Assembly: GCA_027051905.1 (NCBI GenBank) | Contig: JALUGO010000007.1 | Location: forward strand, 1-64,000 | DNA: 64,000 nt | DNA from: Desulfurobacteriaceae bacterium | GTDB lineage: Bacteria; Aquificota; Aquificia; Desulfurobacteriales; Desulfurobacteriaceae | Reading direction: 5' to 3' | Shown: positions 58,234 to 64,000 of the stretch, piece by piece | Position numbering within the stretch: the first letter of the stretch is position 1 | Layout: every line of letters begins with the position of its first letter | Notes under the pieces: model-generated | Told to the model about the DNA's origin: nothing | Seen by the model: the letters and a program-made list of their open reading frames with translations, nothing else | The model's database searches: none | Made by a program: the position numbers and the translations under genes

Positions 58234-59886
58234 TTAAACGTCCTGAATGGCACCTTTTGCTGCAGAGGTTACGAGCTTTGCGTATTTTCTGAGGAGTTTT
58301 GACTTAATCTCCTTCTGCTTCGGCCTGAACTCAGAGAGCCTCTTTTTAAGTTCATCTTCACTTATGAGGAGCTCAAGCTTCCTCTCTGGAACGTTTATGT
58401 GGATCTTATCTCCGTCTCTAACAACTCCTATGGGGCCTCCTTCGGCTGCTTCAGGGGAGATGTGGCCTATACAGGGGCCATGGGTTCCGCCGGAGAACCT
58501 TCCGTCTGTTATGAGGGCAACAGACTCTCCCAGCCCCATTCCCATAACGGCTGCCGTAACTGCAAGCATCTCCCTCATTCCGGGGCCACCCTTTGGCCCT
58601 TCATACCTTATCACTATCACATCTCCTGCTTTTATCTGGCCTTCCATAACGGCCTTCATTGCGTCTTCCTCACAGTCAAAGACCCTGGCCGTTCCTGTAA
58701 AGACCTTCATCTTGTCTGAAACGGCTCCCTGCTTGATTACGGCTCCGTCCGGTGCCAAGTTGCCGTAAAGAATTGCAATTCCACCTTCGGGGCTGTATGG
58801 ATTGTCTATCGGCCTTATAACGTCGTTGTCCCATATCCTTGCAGCCGCTGCAATCTCTTTTATGTCTGTTCCTAAAACCGTTGGATTGCTTTCCAACTTT
58901 TCAAAGAGCCTGTTCATAACTCCCGGAATACCGCCTGCGTAGTGGAGGTCTTCCATCAAATACTTGCCACCGGGTCTCATTGAGCAGATTTTGGGAGTTT
59001 CTCTGCTGAGCTCGTCAAATAGCTTTATCTCAAAGGGAACTCCCGCCTCATGGGCAATTGCCGGCAGGTGGAGAACTGTGTTGGTTGAACCTCCTAAGGC
59101 CAGGTCAACCCTTATGGCGTTCCTGAAGGCTGCAGGGGTAAGAATGTCCCTTGCTTTTACTCCCTTCTTAACCAGCTCAACTATCTTCTCTCCGGAGGCT
59201 TCGGCGATTCTCTTCTTCTCTGCCAGCGGTGCAGGTGAAGTTCCACAGTAGGGTAGAGACATTCCCAGGGCTTCTGTTAAACAGGCCATTGTGTTTGCTG
59301 TAAACATTCCTTGGCAGGCTCCAGAAGAGGGGCATGCTGCTCCCTCAAGCTCAAGGAGCTCCTCTAAAGTTATCTCCCCTGCCTTATACCTACCAATTGC
59401 CTCAAATGTATGTGTAACGAGGTCTAACCTCTCCTTTCCTCTCCTTCCCGCAAGCATGGGACCGGCGGTTACAACTATTGCCGGAATGTTTACCCTTGCT
59501 GCTCCCATTAGCATTCCGGGGGTTATCTTGTCACAGGCAGTTAGAAGAACTATTCCGTCAAGCTGGTGGGCTGTGACAACGTCTTCAACGGCGTCTGCAA
59601 TCAGCTCCCTCAAGGGGAGTGAGAACCTCATCCCTTCGTGTCCCATCGCTATGCCATCGCAAATGGCGGGAACACGAACGATAAAGGGAGTTCCCCCTGC
59701 AGCTGCAACTCCTCTCTCTATGAACCTTTCAAGTGAGAACATGTCGGCGTGGCCGGGAACAAGGTCTGTCCAACTTGAGATAATTCCAATGAGCGGTTTT
59801 TCGATGTCTTTCCTCTGGAGCCCTGTTGCCATCATGAGGGCTCTTGCCGGAAGCTTTTCAAACTCCCTGAGAACATCACTTCTCAT
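58234..59886 (-). CDS. ilvD: dihydroxy-acid dehydratase
   Basis: Fe-S enzyme for the third common step of valine and isoleucine synthesis. 550 residues. Cluster cysteines are in [16 protein letters not shown] near 115, [17 protein letters not shown] near 192-208, and an earlier Cys in [16 protein letters not shown] near 50. The C-terminal [19 protein letters not shown] motif near 465-482 contains the catalytic Ser. It overlaps the small DUF465-like gene upstream by 11 bases. Confidence 0.96.
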   Translation of the reverse strand: MRSDVLREFEKLPARALMMATGLQRKDIEKPLIGIISSWTDLVPGHADMFSLERFIERGVAAAGGTPFIVRVPAICDGIAMGHEGMRFSLPLRELIADAVEDVVTAHQLDGIVLLTACDKITPGMLMGAARVNIPAIVVTAGPMLAGRRGKERLDLVTHTFEAIGRYKAGEITLEELLELEGAACPSSGACQGMFTANTMACLTEALGMSLPYCGTSPAPLAEKKRIAEASGEKIVELVKKGVKARDILTPAAFRNAIRVDLALGGSTNTVLHLPAIAHEAGVPFEIKLFDELSRETPKICSMRPGGKYLMEDLHYAGGIPGVMNRLFEKLESNPTVLGTDIKEIAAAARIWDNDVIRPIDNPYSPEGGIAILYGNLAPDGAVIKQGAVSDKMKVFTGTARVFDCEEDAMKAVMEGQIKAGDVIVIRYEGPKGGPGMREMLAVTAAVMGMGLGESVALITDGRFSGGTHGPCIGHISPEAAEGGPIGVVRDGDKIHINVPERKLELLISEDELKKRLSEFRPKQKEIKSKLLRKYAKLVTSAAKGAIQDV

Positions 59887-60112
59887 TCTCGGCTTCCTCC
59901 TTTGCCTTCTTCATAAGGAGCATCATCTCGTCCCTCAGACGGAGGCGTTCCTTCTTCATCTTCTCAAGCTCTAACTCTTCCTGAGGAGTCAGAACCGCCT
60001 TCTTCTCCATTTTGTCGATTATGTCGTCAAGCTCCTGGTGCTTTTTCTCAAGTGTCCTAAAGTGGTGGAACTTCTCCCTTGCAAGGGCTTTAAGGTTTTC
60101 GTCTTTCAGCAT
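59876..60112 (-). CDS. YdcH/DUF465-like small coiled-coil protein
   Basis: A 78-residue, highly charged, helical protein. The pattern [21 protein letters not shown] followed by [23 protein letters not shown] is read across residues 16-65 and fits the DUF465 helical hairpin (a short turn between two long helices). Function of the family is unknown. It is coupled to ilvD by an overlap. Confidence 0.75.
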   Translation of the reverse strand: MLKDENLKALAREKFHHFRTLEKKHQELDDIIDKMEKKAVLTPQEELELEKMKKERLRLRDEMMLLMKKAKEEAENEK

Positions 60113-60121
60113 TTTCTCCTC

Positions 60122-60559
60122 CTAAAGATTGAGTTTCAATATTAAAGCGTGGTCGTTTCTGTAGTAGTTCTTTCTCTCTGAAACTTTTGAAAAACCAAGG
60201 TGTTTGTAGAGTGAAATAGCTCTGTAATTTTTCTCGTTTACTTCGAGAATTGCCTCTTTTGCTCCTCTCTCCCTGGCAATTTTGAAGAGTGTTTTAAGGA
60301 GCTCCCTTCCTATACCCATTCCCTGGAGCTCTCTCTTAACCCCTATCCTGTGGATTTCGCAGGTTTCCCCTATCAACCAGGCAAGGCAGTAGCCTGCAAC
60401 TTCTCCGTCGAGCTTTGCAGTAAGACCAAGTGAAAAGGGTAGTTTCAACTCTTTCCTCAGCGTCTCTTCTGAGTAGGGGTCTTCAAAGAGCTCCCTCTCT
60501 AACTTAAGTATATCCGATAGTTCTTTCTCTTTAAAGTTCTCTACACTGAGGTTTTGCAT
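60122..60559 (-). CDS. rimI: ribosomal-protein-alanine N-acetyltransferase RimI-like
   Basis: A 145-residue GNAT acetyltransferase. Acetyl-CoA loop GVKRELQGMGIGRELL near 75-88 (Q-x-x-G-x-G), then EAILEVNEKNYRAISLYKHLGF near 100-120 with the late catalytic tyrosine. It acetylates the N terminus of S18 or similar proteins. The start overlaps tsaB by 29 bases, a common tsaB-rimI pairing. Confidence 0.88.
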   Translation of the reverse strand: MQNLSVENFKEKELSDILKLERELFEDPYSEETLRKELKLPFSLGLTAKLDGEVAGYCLAWLIGETCEIHRIGVKRELQGMGIGRELLKTLFKIARERGAKEAILEVNEKNYRAISLYKHLGFSKVSERKNYYRNDHALILKLNL

Positions 60560-61139
60560 CGTGGTCTCTTACGTAGTGGAATGTCAGGGGCGAGAGTTCC
60601 TCAGGGGGAATCAGGAGGAGCTTTGCTGAGAGGGGAACTCTCTCCTGAATAGCAGGAAGTTGTGAGAGTTCCGGGGGGAGCTCCCCCTTGTAAACGATCA
60701 GCAGGTTTTTAACCTCTTTGACTTCTGAGAGGAGCTCTTCCGGCGGAATATCGACCTCTTTTCCGTGGAGTTCCGCATAAACCCTTCCCCTCCTTGCCGG
60801 TATAACGGGAATGGGCGTGAGCTTGAGCCTTTCGTATCCGGTTTTCAGTGCCTTCAGCGTTGTTGCCGAAAAAACCTTAATTCCACACTCCTTAAATGCC
60901 TTTCCGATGGAGACAGAGAGTCTTACTCCTGTAAAGGAGCCGGGGCCAGACGATACAACAACCTCTTCAACTTCCTTTTTGCTTACGCCGGCAAGTGAAA
61001 AGGCTTTTTCGATCTGAGAAAAGATCACTTCTGCATGGAGCTTAGGGCGGTTCCAGCAGATGGAAGAGATTACCTCTCCGTTAACCTCCACAGAGACGCT
61101 TCCTTCGGGAAGAGAAAGGTCAACTCCTAACCTTGTCAT
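60531..61139 (-). CDS. tsaB: tRNA threonylcarbamoyladenosine biosynthesis protein TsaB
   Basis: Partner of TsaD in making t6A37 of tRNA. A 202-residue ASKHA-fold protein with the diagnostic VVVSSGPGSFTGVRLSVSIGKA near 61-82 and an N-terminal LGVDLSLPEGSVSV strand. HAEVIFSQIEKAF near 34-46 is the dimer helix. The ATG overlaps the stop of the PsiE-like gene (ATGA). Confidence 0.93.
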   Translation of the reverse strand: MTRLGVDLSLPEGSVSVEVNGEVISSICWNRPKLHAEVIFSQIEKAFSLAGVSKKEVEEVVVSSGPGSFTGVRLSVSIGKAFKECGIKVFSATTLKALKTGYERLKLTPIPVIPARRGRVYAELHGKEVDIPPEELLSEVKEVKNLLIVYKGELPPELSQLPAIQERVPLSAKLLLIPPEELSPLTFHYVRDHDAKPQCREL

Positions 61140-61789
61140 GCCGTTTTTATAACTCTTACCAGTATGGGTTTTCCGTTTTCGTCAAGGTCTAATATCTCTA
61201 TTTTAACGTTGGCAACGTCTATCGTTTTTCTCTTTTTGAGGGCTATTCCCCTTTCTTTTGCCACTCTCTCTATCAGGTCTATGAGGTATTTGTCCTCTTC
61301 GAATGGAATGTGAACGTCTAACATCTCGTTCAGCGACTCAATTGTTATAAACGGGTCGATGATTACGGCAGTTCCTGGAGGAACGCTCTTCAGCGTCAGG
61401 AACTTCCTTATGAAGAAGAGGATCAGCAGAGAGAGAGTTCCCAGCAGAACGTTTTTAAAATCGTGGCCGTAGATGATGATCTCTCTTGCGATTGCGATTA
61501 ACAGGACGTCGAAAACGATTCTCGGTTGATGTTTTATGAGCATTATGACAAGTTCAACAACAATAACGAACATGAGCAGTGGAGATATGAGATCCTTCAG
61601 GCTCTCTGTTGCATCCTTCATGTGGCCGGAGAAGATGATCTCCTCGATGTGAACCATCTTTGGAGTAAGCAGGAGAAACTCGAAGAAGAGAATTATGGAG
61701 ATGGCAAGGAGCGTAAACGTTATCAATAACAGGAAAAAGTCGGAAATCTTCATTAAAAAGTGTTCAGCTCTCTTGACAAACGTTGTCAT
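61136..61789 (-). CDS. PsiE-like membrane protein with C-terminal soluble domain
   Basis: 217 residues. Residues 1-130 have four hydrophobic segments with the PsiE-family pattern (LITFTLLAISIILFFEFLL, VIVVELVIMLIKH, FDVLLIAIAREIIIYG, LLGTLSLLILFFIRKFL). Residues about 135-217 form a soluble alpha/beta domain (PPGTAVIIDPFITIES, KTIDVANVKIEILDLDENGKP) that is not in enteric PsiE and recalls a small ligand-sensing module such as TrkA-C or CorC. Regulation by phosphate is not shown here. Confidence 0.68.
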   Translation of the reverse strand: MTTFVKRAEHFLMKISDFFLLLITFTLLAISIILFFEFLLLTPKMVHIEEIIFSGHMKDATESLKDLISPLLMFVIVVELVIMLIKHQPRIVFDVLLIAIAREIIIYGHDFKNVLLGTLSLLILFFIRKFLTLKSVPPGTAVIIDPFITIESLNEMLDVHIPFEEDKYLIDLIERVAKERGIALKKRKTIDVANVKIEILDLDENGKPILVRVIKTA

Positions 61790-62553
61790 ACTCCCATCCC
61801 TCCCAGATACCAGTTTATCAAAACGTCTCCAAAGAAGAGGGCGATGAGAGCTCCAGCAGACAGAAATGGACCAAAGGGCAGTGGGTTTTCTTTACTCTTA
61901 TTTTTAAGGAGTATGAGCCCAATTCCCACAACGGCTCCAACGAACGATGCTGCAAAGAGGTTAAGCAAAACCTTTTTCCATCCAAGGAAGGCTCCTACGA
62001 CGGCCATTATGTTGGCATCGCCGTATCCCATACCCTCCTTTCCCGTAAAGACGTAGTAGCTCTCAATTATGAAGAGGATTACTCCAGCTCCAAAGGAAGC
62101 TCCGAAAACGGCCTCCTTAAAGGAGTGTTCCGGAACGAAGAAAGAGAGAAAAAGCCCTGAGAGGAGAGTTCCGTAGCTGAGCCTTACGGGAACTTCCATC
62201 GTTTTGAGGTCTATGAACGAAACAACTATCAAATAGTAGATGAGCAGCAGGTAGTAAAAGGAAGAGAAACTCAGCCCGAACCTGCAAACGGTAGCAGCCG
62301 TTAAGAGGCCGGTAAGGAGCTCCACCACCGGATACTGCCAGCTTATCCTCTCTCCACAACTTCTACACTTTCCCTTCAATATCAGGTAGCTGATAACAGG
62401 GATGTTGTCGTAGGGTTTTATGGGGCTCCCGCACTTCGGGCAGTGTGATGGCGGCCAGACGACGGACTTCCCTTCAGGAATTCTGTAAATACAGACGTTG
62501 AGGAAACTCCCGATGAAGAGACCCAGAACGAACAAGATGAGGCAGATTCCCAT
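61786..62553 (-). CDS. pilD: prepilin peptidase / N-methyltransferase
   Basis: Inner-membrane aspartyl protease that cuts and methylates type IV prepilins or pseudopilins. 255 residues, about eight hydrophobic segments. The zinc-type cysteine pairs CPKCGSP and CRSCGER near 38-66 belong to the methyltransferase part. Catalytic Asp residues are in FIDLKTMEVP near 123 and in the GMGYGDANIMA (GxGD) motif near 175. It overlaps its neighbours by one to four bases. Confidence 0.93.
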   Translation of the reverse strand: MGICLILFVLGLFIGSFLNVCIYRIPEGKSVVWPPSHCPKCGSPIKPYDNIPVISYLILKGKCRSCGERISWQYPVVELLTGLLTAATVCRFGLSFSSFYYLLLIYYLIVVSFIDLKTMEVPVRLSYGTLLSGLFLSFFVPEHSFKEAVFGASFGAGVILFIIESYYVFTGKEGMGYGDANIMAVVGAFLGWKKVLLNLFAASFVGAVVGIGLILLKNKSKENPLPFGPFLSAGALIALFFGDVLINWYLGGMGV

Positions 62554-63179
62554 TAGTGGGTCTCCTTGGGAGCGGACTTAACGAACTGGACGAGGTTCCT
62601 CAGGAAGGCCGACCACTTCTCAACCGCCGATTTAACGTCTGTCTGAAGAACCTTAAGGGCTTCTTCTTCCTTCCCTTCATACATAAGGTCGTCTAACCTG
62701 AAAACGGCGTCTTCAAGTTTTGCTATCTCCTCGTCTATTCCCTCGTAGAGGGGGAGAATACGGGAACCGGTGTCAACCAGTTTCACAGTCCAGTCTAAAG
62801 AGTCAAGGAGATTGTGGAGCATAAGTTTTGCAAGCTCCGGTTTTGTGTGCCAGTCGGAGACTATCTGATCAATGGCATTTCTCATACCCTCCAGTGCCAC
62901 AAGGGCCAGCTCTATCTGCTTCCTTACCATGTTCTGTGCTGGTTCCGTGACGATGTTGAGCTCCTCAACGTTTTTTATTTCGTCAACTTTTGCAGGATGG
63001 AGCTTCTCTCCCTTCATCTCCACGTATTTAATTGAACGTTCGGGGAACAGGTAGCGATACTCTATGAGCCTTAAAAGTCCTGTTGTAGAGGTTCCTTCTG
63101 CCTCTCTTCCCACTTCAAGCTCAACCGGTTTCCCGTCAATCTTTACCCTTACCTTTCTCTTTCCCCGTGACGTTCTCAA
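62553..63179 (-). CDS. uncharacterised protein upstream of prepilin peptidase
   Basis: 208 residues, no signal peptide. The N-terminal 70 residues have strand-rich sequence (VRVKIDGKPVELEVGREAEG, SIKYVEMKGEKL). Residues about 80-208 are predicted to be long helices (QIELALVALEGMRNAIDQIVSDW, LDWTVKLVDTGSRILPLYEGIDEEIAKLEDAV are read as helices). I do not recognise the family. It shares 44 bases with the upstream unknown gene, so the two probably work together; a pilus or motility link is suggested only by the downstream pilD. Confidence 0.6.
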   Translation of the reverse strand: MRTSRGKRKVRVKIDGKPVELEVGREAEGTSTTGLLRLIEYRYLFPERSIKYVEMKGEKLHPAKVDEIKNVEELNIVTEPAQNMVRKQIELALVALEGMRNAIDQIVSDWHTKPELAKLMLHNLLDSLDWTVKLVDTGSRILPLYEGIDEEIAKLEDAVFRLDDLMYEGKEEEALKVLQTDVKSAVEKWSAFLRNLVQFVKSAPKETH

Positions 63180-64000
63180 AGAGCACCTCCAGAGCTCTCT
63201 CTTTTGTGAGTTTTATAGCTTCTTTCCTTCCCACAAATAGAGATGAGAGGAATCGCAGGAGTTTCTCATCTCCCAGGGGAAATTTAATCCTCTGGACTGC
63301 TTTAACAATTGCTGTTGCTTCCCTTTCAACCTGCTGGACGGTATCGTATCTGTAAGAGAGGGCTTCCCTCAGGGCATCTAAAACCTCTATCTGCTCTTCC
63401 TTCAGGCCGTTGATCAGGGGAATTTCGGAGTGGTATTTGAGGAGCTCCCCCGCCCTTGCAAGGGCGTTTCCCCTCATATAGCCAAGTCCCCTGACGCTTC
63501 CAAGGAGGGAAAATCTGAAAGGAATTCCGCTTCTAACCATCATAACCGCCCTGTGGACGGTTTCAAAGTCGAAAATGTTGAGTTTGCAGAGGAGCTGACC
63601 CAAAAGGGAGCTCTCCGGCGGTAGCGTTGAGAGCTCCCCCGGCGGCCTCGCAACGTTCTTAAAGGGGAAAAAACCTCCTTCTGCGTAGAATGCTAAGACC
63701 TCAAAGTTGTCGTCTCCACTGAGTCCCGTCTTTTCCTCAACCGTTTCGAGAAGTTTCTCCGCCTCCCTCAAAAACCCCTCACCTGTAAACACGCTTACGC
63801 TTTTTGGGTTCAGTTCCTTCCTTAAGAAAGGTCTCAGAACGAAACTATAACCCACGGTTGGGTTTTCCTCTAAAAGGGTTTCAGAGGCGTTGAGCCTTTT
63901 TCGGAACTCCGAGAAACAGTAGGGGGAGACGAAAGAGGAAACCAGGAGTTTTGTAAGCTGTGTCGGCTCTGTTCCCTCTAAAAAGCCCATCTCCTGGAGC
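63136..64000 (-). CDS. uncharacterised protein, probably 5' truncated by the window edge
   Basis: At least 284 residues. An ATG at 63990 is in frame, but the frame is open to the window edge (codons for L-Q-E precede it) and a Shine-Dalgarno at normal spacing is lacking, so the true start may be outside. The sequence is mixed helical, with an LLGSVRGLGYMRGNALARAGELL segment near 160-185 and a Lys/Gly-rich C-terminal tail. No family recognised. Confidence 0.55.
   Translation of the reverse strand, partial: LQEMGFLEGTEPTQLTKLLVSSFVSPYCFSEFRKRLNASETLLEENPTVGYSFVLRPFLRKELNPKSVSVFTGEGFLREAEKLLETVEEKTGLSGDDNFEVLAFYAEGGFFPFKNVARPPGELSTLPPESSLLGQLLCKLNIFDFETVHRAVMMVRSGIPFRFSLLGSVRGLGYMRGNALARAGELLKYHSEIPLINGLKEEQIEVLDALREALSYRYDTVQQVEREATAIVKAVQRIKFPLGDEKLLRFLSSLFVGRKEAIKLTKERALEVLFENVTGKEKGKGKD

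Overview
The window is a dense bacterial chromosome segment with about 66 protein genes on both strands and no intergenic stretch longer than about 150 bases. I see no tRNA, rRNA, CRISPR array, transposase or prophage. Arginine is mostly AGG/AGA and Glu/Lys are very common, starts are often TTG or GTG, and genes overlap by a few to about 80 bases. An outer membrane is implied by kdsD, gmhA and several lipoproteins. An octaheme hydroxylamine-oxidoreductase-family gene beside a NapC-NapM-NapA / NapD-NapG-NapH set, a superoxide reductase, and several genes whose closest families are archaeal point to an anaerobic or microaerophilic thermophile that respires nitrate to ammonium. My best guess is Aquificota, order Desulfurobacteriales (Thermovibrio/Desulfurobacterium-like). 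That placement is inference; no 16S gene is present.

Layout. 1-3.2 kb: slipin tail, nfeD, alr, prmA, PHP phosphatase. 3.2-12.2 kb: nitrate-ammonification island (octaheme cytochrome, two TPR proteins, napC, napM, napA, then napD, napG, napH and a small monoheme cytochrome), with at least four separate promoters and two terminators. 12.2-24.6 kb: housekeeping (coaX, argJ, Trm10-like methyltransferase, cysteine synthase, a shortened ThyX-like gene, rpmE, DedA, trpA, tatA, tatC, rho, gmhA, class I aldolase, radical SAM protein). 24.6-27.2 kb: cation/proton antiporter and its TrkA/Usp partner. 27.2-29.3 kb: sufC, a short SufB/D-like scaffold and a superoxide reductase behind a Fur/PerR-like palindrome. 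29.3-36.7 kb: ribE, ppx/gppA, ugd, CDP-alcohol transferase, archaeal-type RibD reductase, an orphan pair of peptide/nickel permeases, mraY. 36.6-45.4 kb: ArsR-like regulator, cysE, SPOR protein, ilvBNC, trpE/pabB, kdsD, M48 protease. 45.4-55.5 kb: rpoN, glnE, a kinase-like gene, rpmH-rnpA-yidD-yidC, two CNNM/CorC paralogues. 55.4-64 kb, all minus strand: thioredoxin-like protein, APC permease, panE, ilvD, DUF465-like, rimI, tsaB, PsiE-like, prepilin peptidase and two unknown genes.

How they fit together. The 3.2-12.2 kb island encodes 17 CxxCH haem sites, a Tat-exported molybdopterin enzyme and polyferredoxin subunits, enough for quinol-driven nitrate reduction to nitrite (NapH/NapG or NapC, then NapM to NapA) and probably nitrite reduction to ammonium through the octaheme protein. 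tatA and tatC nearby can export NapA and NapG. rpoN and glnE use and control the ammonium produced. cysE and cysK-type genes make cysteine. ilvBNC, ilvD, panE and coaX supply branched-chain amino acids and CoA.

Beyond gene content, the palindrome GGAGCTCC occurs at least 48 times by eye against a random expectation of about one. It appears in different reading frames and in intergenic hairpins, and no gene call explains it.
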